Part shown: positions 1-10,477 of the stretch, piece by piece
Numbering within the stretch: position 1 is the stretch's first letter
Layout: each line of letters starts with the position of its first letter
NCBI GenBank assembly: GCA_003008705.1
Contig: PDUO01000024.1
Coordinates: 685,120-749,119 of the forward strand
Origin: Pezicula radicicola
Lineage: Eukaryota; Ascomycota; Leotiomycetes; Helotiales; Dermateaceae
Length of the DNA: 64,000 nucleotides
Reading direction: 5' to 3'
Notes under the pieces: generated by a model
Databases searched by the model: none
What the model saw: the letters and a program-made list of their open reading frames with translations, nothing else
What the model was told of the DNA's origin: nothing
Position numbers and translations under genes: made by a program

Positions 1-311
1 CTCAGGTAAAAGGCGGGCGGAAAATGGTGGATTTATGTACCACTCAAACCTGGGATTTTTCAATCCCGTTGTTGTCAAAGAGTGCTCTGTTGTCAATGTA
101 TACTAATTTAGGGAATTCAAAGAAAGAAAATCTTTAATTTAAGAGAGTTTCCTTGCTTTGATATGCAAATTCTTGAATTTACGCATCAATAATTATAGTT
201 ATTCATAATGTGCGAAGAGTGATATTCCACTCTCTTCAGCAGACTCTATCTCCATTGACTTCTCGCACTGTGCGGTGCGCTCTAAGGTTTCTTGGTAGGG
301 ATGATTTGTTT

Positions 312-445
312 GAGTCGCTAAGTTGTATTTGGTCGCTAGGTTGAATTGAGTCGCTGTGTCAAAATGAGTCGCTGTGTCGAAGTGAGTCGCTGTGTCGAAG
401 TGAGTCGCTATTATGAAGTGAGTCGGAAATGTGTCGCTTAAGTGA
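312..445. repeat. Minisatellite, 18-base unit
   Basis: About seven imperfect head-to-tail copies of an 18-base unit, best form GAGTCGCTGTGTCGAAGT. Two central copies are identical and the outer ones have drifted. It lies in AT-rich DNA with no recognisable gene. A more decayed relative lies at about 670-775. Confidence 0.8.
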
Positions 446-669
446 AATCTGGTGAGCGATAGGAGAAAAGATGTCTTTATTTGGATGCAACTAACTGAGT
501 AAACGCCTCAGGAACACTAGAGCTAAGATGGTTATTTCCTTCCTTATCACTATCTGTAACTAAGCTCTCAATACTTAGTGTAACACTCGGTAGAATAGCA
601 GCAACAGGTTGAATTGTTAAACATATAAAGTGTGATAATGTGTTGTAGGCTTAAGGTGTTCTTGACAAT

Positions 670-775
670 AATTTGTTTGAGTTACTGTGTTAATCTGAAT
701 TGCTGGGTCAGAGTGAATCACTAAAGTGAATTAGGTCGCTGGGTTAGTTTGAGTGGCTGACTTTATTTAAGTCGT
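670..775. repeat. Decayed second copy of the minisatellite
   Basis: The block begins with the same lead-in as the first array (ATTTGTTTGAGT). It continues with degraded units such as GAATTGCTGGGTCAGAGT and GGTCGCTGGGTTAGTTTGAG. The shared lead-in suggests duplication of the array followed by divergence. Confidence 0.55.
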
Positions 776-1163
776 CACTTTTCACACTTAAAGTTAAAAA
801 TCAAGTTAGACATTGGCAATCAAGCGTTTTAATAAAGCCCTTAGTCTTTTTCATTCAAAGATGTGTTTAATAAGCTTAGCAAGAAGCCTTGTTAGGTGAT
901 CTAGGGTATCCAAATCTATAGAGTCCTCTTATAAATATCACAAATCATGATTTTCTCTTGACTTCCTGGTTTACAAGCTCCTAAGATAATACGCTAAACT
1001 GTTTATTTCGCTTCGCTTTGGATAGGGGCTCGGCTACTGCAACGCTAGTGAATCCACTACGTCGCTTCACCGAAAATGCAGCAAAACACCACAAACGCAA
1101 AATCACAACCACAAATATCAAAAAACAAACCAAGATGGATTCAAAAGCCAAAAGAAATAATAC

Positions 1164-1245
1164 CGACCCAGACGGGACTCGAACCCGCAATCTTTGCCAT
1201 ACAGAATTACCGGAAAGCAACGCCTTACCATTAGGCCACCAGGCC
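1164..1245 (-). tRNA. tRNA-Arg (anticodon CCG), with intron
   Basis: On the minus strand the sequence folds as a tRNA. The acceptor is GGCCTGG paired with CTGGGTC (three G-U pairs) and is followed by G73. The D arm is GCCT/AGGC around AATGGTA. The anticodon stem is TTGCT/GGCAA. The T arm is GCGGG TTCGAGT CCCGT. The loop reads TTCCGG before an intron of about 10 bases placed after position 37, giving anticodon CCG. A run of four T residues (plus-strand AAAA at 1150-1153) follows the 3' end and fits a Pol III terminator. The intron boundary is exact only to a base or two, and the amino acid identity depends on it. Confidence 0.85.
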
Positions 1246-2199
1246 ACCTTAGGTATTTGAGTTTAGATTGAATTTCGTTATTTCCTTAGACAAACCTAAC
1301 ATGTTTTCTGTCCGAAGATCTGCCGGACTTGTACTGCATAGTACCTAGTCAAAAATATTATAGCTAGTTATACAGAGTACTAATTACTATTAATGAATAT
1401 AATTATTTAATAGAGAAGAGATGTATATTTTATTTTACTTCGTCTTATAAGAGTATACTATTGTCACGCAATAGATGAAAAACTTACCTAAGTATATTAA
1501 AGATTAATATTTTTATATTATATTGATATTACTACTACAGTAAGGTACTACCAATGTGTCTTAAACAATTTAATAAGTCCAATTTGTCCTTTTCATCATT
1601 TTCCACTGATATTGAACCCTCAGTACATCGTTTCTTAGCAGGTAAAGTGATCTCGCTACAACTCTTCTTTGGCAAACTAGATACCTCTTTTGCACTCATA
1701 GCTTAGATCCAGATGGACCATTGCCTTGATCCTAGACATGGAGGTATACGAGGAATAAATCTCGGATCAGAGGGGCCACCTAAAGTCAATGACAAGATAA
1801 TATCTCCTGCTGATCAAGATCCATTGATACAATACGCCTGCTTGTATGTTGGCCCTGGCATTTCCTAGACTAGCTGCTGACTTTTATCACAGATACCTCG
1901 CTATGGTTCGCAGAAGATTGTGCCAAGGGATCCCACGCCCGAGAGACCCAATATTCGAACAATACTACAACGTCGAAATTACCTGGACTTCTAGTTTAAA
2001 ACTCAATACACAGCTTCAAACCCGCCAGAACAGCCTGTCTAAAATCTCAGGACGTATGAGACTATTACATGTGTAGTTGACACACTAGGTTTGACACGAG
2101 ATGGGAACCAAAGACGTACCTCGGTGTGGAAGAACTGCAACTGCTTATTGATTATAATGTAAGTTCATCCTTACCACCCTATATTGCGGATGATCGAAT
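1246..2199. other. AT-rich DNA without intact gene
   Basis: Very TA-rich at 1330-1560. From about 1800 onward short frames may be the eroded 5' part of the recombinase relic that follows, but I could not align them convincingly. Confidence 0.5.
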
Positions 2200-3948
2200 G
2201 AACTAACGTACAGTAGCTTTCTTATACAACGTGCATTGAAAGCCGTGAACAGTATGCAGCCGCATGGATTTTGGGCTGTCTCTGTGACATCTGTACTGGT
2301 GTAAGAAGAGCTACGACATCGCGTCCAGGCGAGTTTTTCCAATGGCAAAATATAAAGATAACTCGGGAGCTGGAGAATGATCATACATTTGGTGTTACCA
2401 TCTTTGCCATTAAGATCGTGTTCGAAAATATGAATATGAAGAAGTTTGGTTGGACCTCAAAGGTCTTGACGATGATTATTGAAACGCCTACGACAGACAA
2501 GAACTTGCCACTCAGTCTCTCACATCAATTACTGGTCATTCTGCTACGACGCAAGCTCTTGGCACAATACGATACTTTGGGAGTGCTAGTGACTGGTAAT
2601 GAGCATGTTATACAGATGAAGCCCAAGGATTTAGAATAGGTAGTCTTCTTTAGCACTACATCACGCGGCTTTTAAACCACTGACAAGCCACTTGGAGCTA
2701 TTTTGATTAATCATTGCATGAAAATTAGGGCGATGTGGCTCGGCTTTCCATCGAATTTCACATTCTATTATTGGAGACAATGAGCAGATATACTTGTACA
2801 ATGCGCCACAGGATCTAAGCGCGCGAGACATTTCCTTGATCATAGATCGAGCAGTTTTACATCCGAGGATTACTGCGAGGAGGAGCTTGACGACTTCGAA
2901 GTTGTAGACGTTAGGTTAGACCGTGAAAAGGGTGTAGATACAAGTGGAGAGCTTCAAAACGAAACTCAGGTTGCTTTGCGTCGCGTAAACATTGCTAGAA
3001 TATGTTTGAATCGTGAAATCATTACCATCATTTTGTACGTTTCTTCTACGGCTTCTTGTACTTTCTGTATTCCAAAGCACCTGGCTTACATAACAACTAT
3101 ATCGAACATCACCCACTTGTGGTCACTGCAACACACGATCTCAACCTCACTCAAGGTCAAGTCAAGAAAGAACGAGCCCGAGTCAGAAAGTATGCGCTCC
3201 TTGTAATCCTTGCCGAAGAAGCTGAGCTTCAGATATCGCAGATGGCCCAAGAAGAACTTCGTAAACGTTTAGAGGATATCAAGAAGCCATTACAAATCTT
3301 AGAAAAATGATACGCACTCATCATGCAATAATAGGCAATGAGAATCTAAAACTTTTGGATAGCGCTATCTCTCCATCAGATATGATAGATGATAGTTGTC
3401 AAATAGCCATGCGGTCAGTGATGACGATGACAGGGAAGGTGATTAAGGCGATGAAGACAAATCGCAAGATAACGGTGCGGCTAATGATACTATCGGTCAT
3501 ATAAATAAGGGTTGGGAGATAAAGTAAATACCATAACTACCAACCCAGACCACGCAAATGCGAATGATAGATACAGAAGGCTGGACAGACTCATTAGATC
3601 CGTTGTAACCAAGTCTAGTAGAAAACTTCATGCCGTTTGTTGCTGGAATATAAGCCTGTAGTAAAAGCATTTATTTGCAAATTATGTGCGAAAGTCCCTA
3701 CTGTCTCGGATGGCAAGAAGGGTTACGATTATGGCAAGCTTGCGCATCTGCAGCGGCAGGAAAAGTCCAATTACCATACCGGGAAGCAAACTTTCGTTAG
3801 GAGGATGAACCGGATAGCGGAACAGCCCCTCAATGGCCGGTTCGCATGTTCATATCATTGTGGTTGTACATTTTCCCAAACCGTCGCATTTGTCAGCACA
3901 TATCAAGAGTCATTGAATCTTAAATTTGGGGAGGAGGAAAGTCGATAA
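2200..3948 (+). pseudogene. DUF3435/FluG-type tyrosine recombinase relic with C-terminal zinc-finger remnant
   Basis: Three decayed pieces lie in order in different frames. The first (2271-2639) reads SRPGEFFQWQNIKITRE and later HQLLVILLRRKLL, like the arginine-box region of DUF3435 proteins. The second (about 2720-3310) reads LGFPSNFTFYYWRQ, then an in-frame stop, then RARHFLDHR and a Tyr/Glu-rich stretch, like the C-terminal catalytic end. The third (3637-3948) has two Cys pairs (CKLCAK and CSYHCGC), like the C2H2 tail some family members carry. Frame changes and stops show that it is dead. DUF3435 includes the captain recombinases of Starship elements, but many family members are not captains. 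No cargo boundaries are visible. Family assignment rests on recalled resemblance. Confidence 0.6.
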
Positions 3949-3952
3949 TGGG

Positions 3953-4042
3953 TCGTACTCGTGCTAGGGATGAATAAACGTTAATTATTGGGTGACGAGC
4001 CATGTTAAATTTAACGTTTATTTATCCTTAGTACGAGTACGA
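3953..4042. mobile_element. Hairpin MITE, 90 bases
   Basis: Near-perfect inverted arms of about 30 bases. The left arm begins TCGTACTCGTGCTAGGGATG and contains AATAAACGTTAA. The right arm is its complement with a few transitions. Almost nothing lies between the arms, so it would fold into one long hairpin. It starts five bases after the last stop of the recombinase relic. Confidence 0.7.
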
Positions 4043-4087
4043 AGATAGCTGGGATTCTAAGCTAGAAGACTAACCATAACCCAATGC

Positions 4088-4339
4088 AGGTATCGAAAGT
4101 GAAGCTGGTATCCACGTACCGTACGATTACCACAACGCAACCAAGCAGGCGAGGAGCATAAGCTTCCTTGGCGCTGATGATGCGTTGTATTATGGAGGTA
4201 ATATTAAGCCCTTTAACGCTACCAGCTCGTTGTACTACGGTGTTGAAGAGAAATCGGTTGTGGCTGAGAGCTTCAAGTTACTCAGATCAAGTAAATTATT
4301 CAGATCGGGTAAATTTGCAAAGAGCAGATTCAAGAACTA
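4088..4339 (+). pseudogene. Orphan coding-like fragment, unidentified
   Basis: An open frame of 83 codons follows an acceptor-like CAATGCAG and ends in TAA. It has balanced composition (segments include HVPYDYHNATKQARSISF and the downstream motif YYGGNIKPFNA). It has no ATG and no partner exon that I can find. It reads like the last exon of a lost gene. I do not recognise the family. Confidence 0.35.
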
Positions 4340-5071
4340 AGCGAATCATTAAACTGAGTCTTGAGTTTGTCGGGAGGTAAGAGAAGGTAGCAAGGAAGAG
4401 AAAATGAATTAGTGTTGACAGAAAAAACAGGTTTAACTAAATTGAAAATAAGATGGGAAGATCAGCTTAGCTCCTTCGTCTCAATAAGCTGATACAGTCA
4501 TTCGATAGTCAGTACCTTTCGTACAGATTTCGAAGATGTCTTATTTAGCAGGTTATTATCGCACCAGTAGGAATGTCATTAGGTTAAGTTTTCAACACAT
4601 CATCAAGAGCCATCAAAACTCGAAATACCCACCAAAAAACACTTACCGTTCCAAGAACCACCCACGTGCCACCATGCGCAGACGCATATTCGCAAAGCAA
4701 AATTAATATCACGCTGACCACCCCTCGACCTCGCTTCCCCACATGAACAACACAGCTACCAGTATCCCTCGCTTCCGAAACCGCTCTTGTTAAGAAAATA
4801 ATGCGATTGGATGGACGATCCTCAACTATTAGGCTAACCCCCTGAAAGCTTCATCATCAAAAAGACAAAATTGACCGAGGTCGATACACTTTTCATCCAA
4901 GCTTGGAGAACCATGAACGTGAATATGCCATCGGTACCATACATAATAGCTCCCTCCCATTCCAAAAAGAAAAACCAGAAATGTAATTATCAGCCACACA
5001 AAATATATTCAAACCCCAACACCCAAAAACTCAAACATCCACATTAACATTGACATCGATCGACAACCAAA
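4340..5071. other. Intergenic region, promoter of the 5072 hydrolase
   Basis: No gene is seen. The last 150 bases become C/A-rich, as is usual upstream of filamentous-fungal starts. Confidence 0.5.
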
Positions 5072-6406
5072 ATGGTAACGACCACCGAAAAAGTCTCCAA
5101 ACGTTATGAACGACGAGGAGAATCAACAAGTAAAATAGGCGCAATACCAGTACTTTTAAAAATGGAATTGGCCTTTATCAAACATATGTTCACAGCACCA
5201 TTCCGAGGCAAAAACGGAGCATCTACTTATAAGAGAGATGTTCTTTACGCTGCTATTCGACAATTGTTGGGAGGATTGAGTACGGCTCAGGTACAGATTG
5301 CTCCCGGGACGAATACCACTTATAAGATTGCTTGTAGGTTGGAACATCAGAAGGCGAAGAGTGTGGAGTTGGGGGGTGGTGCTAGGGGGAATTGGATTGG
5401 GAAGAAAGAGGCGGGGCGGGTTATGTTGTATATTCATGGTATGTTTTCTCTTTCCTCGCTGATTTTCTGTCGTTTGATGTGGAATGAGGAAAGGTTCTCC
5501 TGTTGGCTTATTTCGTGGTGATTTTGATGAGTTTGGCTAATGGATGTTTCTGTCCGAAGGTGGAGGATTTTATGGCGCTGCTACAGTAGGCCATCAACGA
5601 TACCAATTTGCGCTTCAGAAAGAAATGCAAAAACAAGGACACGACTTTGCTATCTTCTCTCTCAGTTATACACTCTCGCCACACGCCGTATATCCTACAC
5701 AACTCGTTCAAGCCGTCTCAGCGCTACGCCATCTCATAGAAGTCGAGCACCGGGACCCGTCAACCGTAAGTCAAGTTTCCAACAAGAAAATCCTCTACAT
5801 AATTCAAACTATTAACTCTTTCTCCCCTAGATCCTAATAGCAGGAGACTCAGCAGGCGGTAATCTCGCCTCAGCCCTCCTACTCCATCTCGCACGCCCTC
5901 ATCCTTCAGTCCCAGCGATCAAACTCTCTCGTCCCCTCCATGGTGCCCTTCTCATCTCCCCTTGGGTATCCTTCGAAACAGAAGGAACCTCCTTCACCAA
6001 AAACGCACGGTCCGATTATATCACAGTAGAAGCAATATACCGAGCAGCAAACGCCTACTTCGCAGTCGGCACCGAGCACGATGAATACTCCCAACCAATA
6101 TCCGCACCAGCCGAATGGTGGCGAGATGTAGCCAGCAACATCGTCAAAAAAATGATGATCTGGGGTGGAGGATCCGAGATCCTGATCGATGAAATCCAGA
6201 TGTTTGCGAGGACCGTAAAGAGTGGATTTGCAGAGGCCGATAAGGCAGGGAGTGTGAATGGATTTTCTTTCGTTACTAGTCCGGGACATGCGCATCAGGA
6301 GATGATTATTGATTTTTTGCCGTTTATGAAGACGAGGGGTCATGGGGCGGTGCAGACTGAGGAGTGGTTGAGTACGGTTTTGGGGAATAAGATGAGGAAT
6401 GAATGA
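5072..6406 (+). CDS. Alpha/beta hydrolase, hormone-sensitive-lipase (fold-3) family
   Basis: Three exons (5072-5438, 5560-5765, 5831-6406) join to 382 residues. The introns have GTATGT and GTAAGT donors and CGAAG and CCTAG acceptors. The first join creates HGGGF (residues 122-126), the oxyanion-hole motif of the HSL-type family. The second exposes GDSAGG with the catalytic serine near 198. Asp 311 (ILIDE) and His 344 (SPGHAHQ) complete a plausible triad. Family members hydrolyse acyl or acetyl esters; the substrate here cannot be read from sequence. No signal peptide is evident, so it is probably intracellular. Codon usage shifts from purine-rich to C-rich in exon 3 without loss of frame. It converges on the HET-domain gene. 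Confident in family, not in substrate. Confidence 0.88.
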
Positions 6407-6827
6407 ATGGAATGACTCGGTAGTTACTGGTTGGACATCGGAATGCCACCCGTTTGTATTGGCGTGGGAGTCGAGAGATGATGCTGCAAATCACAGTATT
6501 TCGTGCACGAAGTATATGGTAATGGTGCTGGACTGAAAGTGTTATTCGAAGTCCGCTTTCGTAATGGAGTCCTGATGTTGCATACAGATATTAACTGTAC
6601 GTTAAAAAGACCTTGCAGAATGCCAAACTTCTTTGTAGCTATGGGTATTTATGATATGGTCTCTGTCCAGTGACGAGTACACCGGCCCCATTTTTGTTCC
6701 AGCAGGACTGCTAGAAATGTCAAGTCTACTCTCTTCTAGGAAACTATCCAATGTAAACAAGTTTCACAAGTACCCATGCAATTATCAAAGCATTATTTGC
6801 ACATACCAGGCCTGCCTCAAATCTAAC
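6407..6827. other. Intergenic, convergent 3' ends
   Basis: Between the 3' ends of the hydrolase and the HET gene. No further feature is seen. Confidence 0.6.
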
Positions 6828-8693
6828 TCAGATAAGTGTAAGCTGTGTAAATATCTCGCCTCTACTATCCATTTCATCCACTGCCTTGCCGTTCATATAG
6901 CCACGAACATAACACGGTCCCATCAGCCGATACTCTGTATTCTCAGTGTGCCGTAGTACAAATGGAGTAATACCTCCAGGCAAAACCCACAGTTGATCAC
7001 CTGCCATAACATGGCAATTTCCAGCCACCATGCCCAAACATCCATTTTGAGTGATGAGCATCTGACAACCATGAATCATCGTAAACAGAACCCGTTCGAT
7101 GTCACCCACAAATCCATCACGACCATTCTCTGTGGCTGAGTGTGGTACTTGTGCTAGACCTCTCCATACCTCATATCGTCGGAGTAGTGAGAATTGGGTG
7201 TTCTGAGTTCCCCAACCATCGTGACCCCGCAGCAAAGTTTCACTGAATATCTTTGAAAGGTGGACCGCCTTATCCATTCTTTCAGGTCGGAAGTACCTCA
7301 AAACAATACTTTCCCAATCCTCTATGATTTTCCGAAGACTTACAGAGAGCAATATAGGATTGACAAGGCTTTGCGTAGGATCCCCGATAGTGGTAAGATG
7401 TACAACCCTGTCAAAGGCACAACCAACCAGTGAAAGTTTGAGACCATCCTCAGACCTTTCAAAATAAAGAGGTGGATTTGTCCCTAAAATGGATGAGCTA
7501 CGGGCAGCTGCCCAAGGGGTATTCATAATAGCTCTCCACAATCTATGGCTCTGGACAAAAAGCGGATTATCTTGATTTAAGGGTTTTCGGAGGTCTGGCG
7601 TCCAAGAGGGAATTTTGGATGATCCATCAGTCCCGGTCAATGCAGACATACCTGCATTGGCAGAATCGGCGCATATACTCAAAACATCTAATCGGAAGTT
7701 GGGTTTCCATCGATTCATTCTCTTCCAAGTCCAATCCGCATATACTACGTCGACAGACTTTGAGTAATCTATGTCGATTTCTTCTGCTTCCTCCGGGTCT
7801 AAGAGGCCTTTTAGAGCAAAGAGCTTGTCTCGGAGATCGGTACATTGTGCGTCCTGGACTTCTCTAAGAACAGTGAGCAAATTCCCACGGTCTGCCCCTC
7901 CGAGACTAACTTTAATGACATTATCGGCTCGCATTAGGGGAAGAATCTCAGGAAAATCAATCTCCTTGACAAATGCTGGATCAACAATGCGAGCTGCGGA
8001 GGTGAAAAGGGTCTCCCAATGGATCCGCCGAAGTCCTACAACACAACAAATTTCTCGATTCTCTGCAACTTCTTGAAGAATCCACAGTCGCGAGAACCAT
8101 CTCCTTGAGAATATTTGACGTAGATGGGCCCATGAGTTCTTGTCTTGCATGACATCCAAAGACCCTTTTGATGAAAGAGATAGTGGAACATCTATACCAG
8201 CAATCCTTCTTGCCAGATTCAGGCAGCTGTAGTCTGGCATTGCATGTGGCTCCTCAAAAGACCATATAGCTTTTGAAAAGGCGACCTCATTGTCTTCAGG
8301 CTCATGATCCTTTCCTAGCCACACCAAAACCATTGTTGCACGTTGATAAATTGATCTCATATGTTGAACTTGCTCATTCCGCTCTCTAATATTGGATTGG
8401 TCTATACATATTGCATCGATCCACAAGCACAAATTATCGTTGTAATACTCTCGAAAGTGTCGTAGAGCAGAATGCAGGTTTTCTGTGACTTGAAATATTT
8501 TTCCAGTAATGTAGATAGGAGCGGTCCGGGTGGCATCGCCCCAAACATAAGAGAGAGCATAGTATGTAACAGACACGTCATTGTGGTGTACAAGTTCGCA
8601 TACGATAGGATCATTCCAGTGACCAGACGGGAGATTGACAAGTCTGAAGGAACGTCTAGAATCATTCAACGGCTGGTGCTGGAAGCTCGACAT
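6828..8693 (-). CDS. HET-domain (heterokaryon incompatibility) protein
   Basis: One uninterrupted frame of 621 residues if translation starts at the Met of MSSFQHQP (8693). An upstream in-frame Met at 8786 would add 31 residues of non-family-like sequence. The N-terminal 150 residues carry the HET signature in order: YYALSYVWGD, then LWIDAICIDQ, then the Q..M..IY..A..VLVWLG block. The C-terminus ends in the usual tail (GPCYVRGYMNG). HET domains act in recognition of genetically different nuclei and can trigger cell death after hyphal fusion; that role is inferred here from the domain alone. No introns, stops or frameshifts are seen. No companion NLR gene is adjacent. Confidence 0.9.
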   Translation of the reverse strand: MSSFQHQPLNDSRRSFRLVNLPSGHWNDPIVCELVHHNDVSVTYYALSYVWGDATRTAPIYITGKIFQVTENLHSALRHFREYYNDNLCLWIDAICIDQSNIRERNEQVQHMRSIYQRATMVLVWLGKDHEPEDNEVAFSKAIWSFEEPHAMPDYSCLNLARRIAGIDVPLSLSSKGSLDVMQDKNSWAHLRQIFSRRWFSRLWILQEVAENREICCVVGLRRIHWETLFTSAARIVDPAFVKEIDFPEILPLMRADNVIKVSLGGADRGNLLTVLREVQDAQCTDLRDKLFALKGLLDPEEAEEIDIDYSKSVDVVYADWTWKRMNRWKPNFRLDVLSICADSANAGMSALTGTDGSSKIPSWTPDLRKPLNQDNPLFVQSHRLWRAIMNTPWAAARSSSILGTNPPLYFERSEDGLKLSLVGCAFDRVVHLTTIGDPTQSLVNPILLSVSLRKIIEDWESIVLRYFRPERMDKAVHLSKIFSETLLRGHDGWGTQNTQFSLLRRYEVWRGLAQVPHSATENGRDGFVGDIERVLFTMIHGCQMLITQNGCLGMVAGNCHVMAGDQLWVLPGGITPFVLRHTENTEYRLMGPCYVRGYMNGKAVDEMDSRGEIFTQLTLI

Positions 8694-9347
8694 TCTATTA
8701 TACAATGAACCACCGGTCTCGAAGTATGAGTAAAATACAGCGCACCTCCCGAAATGTGGGGTTGGGTTGGTGAGACGGCGCAGCAAGCTACTAATCGTCG
8801 GCTGTCAGGTTTACCCGTGACGGGCAAACCTGTGCTAAGCAAGGAATTCGGCCTATCACACCCAACTATATTTCGGCGACGAGCAGATCAACCGGAAGCA
8901 AGCCGATAAACAAAGAGGGCGATTGAAAAACCACATTTCGTCCTTAGAAAGCCAAACCCGAGATTGGTAGAATATGGAAGGTTCATGAACCAAATTGATC
9001 AGAGTTGTTGCTGTGTTAAGCGTCAAGGCTGCAATATGACTCTTCTCGGCCAAGACCAAGTAGATGGTACTGCGAGCTCGAAGCCATCTTTAAGCTATCT
9101 AGGTCCGAAATGGTACCCTTCTGTCTGGTAGTTTATCGACGGATAGGAACTTCGTTTCTGTGCATATCGGTAAGTCGAAGAGCTGAACTAAATCACGGCC
9201 GTTTTCGAATCCGTTGCCTACGAATTGTAAGTACGGACTTTCCCCAGCTGGTATATTTGGCCATCTGACATCTACATAATTCCAAGACCCCATACCATGT
9301 CTCCGCAAACAACTGTGTTTCGTCCTGGCTGACATTTCAACCACAAA
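8694..9347. other. Intergenic region
   Basis: Upstream of the HET gene and downstream of the beta-trefoil gene. Short frames on the minus strand have no domain or codon signal. Part is presumably 3' untranslated sequence of the latter gene. Confidence 0.5.
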
Positions 9348-10477
9348 TTATTTATTCCCACGATTATCACCTGCCAGCTCAACTGTCTGAGCGCCCCCGT
9401 CTAGTTCATGGACTTGGTTTGGTTGAGACTCGTGACGTTGTGTCGGCAGCTCGGAAAGCCTAGTGCTATCTGTATATGAAGATATGCCATCTTTCGCAGG
9501 GCTGGTGGGGGTAGATGCTGCGAGTGCCTGCTCTTCTGGAGTTGAGGCTCTCCTTTTCCGTCTGAGTAAAATGAACGCAACAACCAGTATTATTATGAGT
9601 CCTACGACACCAATCGACACGCCAATAGCAGCTTTCGCGCCTGTAGATAAACCGTTCGAGTTCGAATTTGAATTAGAAGTTGAAGTCGGAGAGGCACTCG
9701 TGGTTCCAGTAGCAGTACTAGTAGCGGTCTGCACGACAAAAATTAGCAGGCTAATAAAGTAGAGAAGGCATAGATGAGCTGCTGTCACTACTTATCGCAA
9801 CGCTGAAGCTATTCAGCTCATCAATAAGAAGTAAAAGATCTTCCAACATCCCCTTGAGACCAGTAAAGTACTAAGGAACTTAGACCAAGTCTAGGGCGGG
9901 GATGGCACATATTAGTTATTACTTACAATGACTGACGAATATCGATCGTCGTCAATGGTTCCCACGGAATTGAATAAAAATCTTTGACCTGGAGCTGAAG
10001 TGTTGGAAGTTATGGCCATCAATGAATTGTCCTTGACTTGCAGATTCCAATCTGACCCATTTGCTGCATTTGTCAAGTAAAAAGTGCCATCTCCCCAAGG
10101 ACTAAACTGCCAGTACATTGAATCATCTGATAGAGTATATTTCCTCATTTCCGGTACTGTGTGCCCTGGTGTCGTCTCGTTTACGCTTACCGCCGTACTC
10201 AAATATCCTGTCGGGCCAGAGCTTCTCGTGCGCAGGACGTACGTTGAGCTATTAAACGGGAAGATCTGCCATTGCTGTCCTGGTAGGGAGGTGTTCGTAG
10301 TCTGGAAGAAAACCGATCCAAGTACGCCATTGTCATAGAGCACGGAACCGACCATAGACTGTCGAGGTTTCAATGGAACGACTAGCTGGTACCCTACATA
10401 TTTATTTAGATGAGTACAATGCGCAGTACAGAGAAGGAATATGGTCACTAACAGCTATTGGTATCGAAGTTCGCCAT
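9348..10477 (-). CDS. Beta-trefoil (ricin-B-like) domain protein with C-terminal membrane anchor
   Basis: Three exons in minus order (10477-10453, 10393-9927, 9728-9348) give 290 residues. The first intron splits the Trp codon in MANFDTNSWYQL, a start I recognise from a fungal family. The second intron (198 bases, donor GTAAGT, acceptor GTGCAG) links a lectin-like half to a tail. Residues 1-160 show the repeated QQW/YWQF and GDGTFYLTN pattern of ricin-type trefoil folds. A Ser/Thr/Asn linker follows, then a membrane segment at about 197-219 and an RRKRR stop-transfer signal. No N-terminal signal peptide is visible, so topology depends on the single membrane helix. The role is unknown; sugar binding is only a fold-based guess. 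Confidence 0.78.

Larger units (their letters stand above)
1..1163. other. Gene-poor AT-rich flank
   Basis: Apart from the two minisatellite blocks I see no supported gene. Open frames are short and lack recognisable domains. Confidence 0.6.

Noticed and set aside
5906..6343. 145-codon minus-strand frame
   Set aside because: It lies antisense to exon 3 of the hydrolase, which has all its catalytic motifs; the antisense frame has no recognisable content.
9099..9344. 81-codon minus-strand frame just after the beta-trefoil stop
   Set aside because: No domain or splice partner; most likely 3' untranslated sequence.
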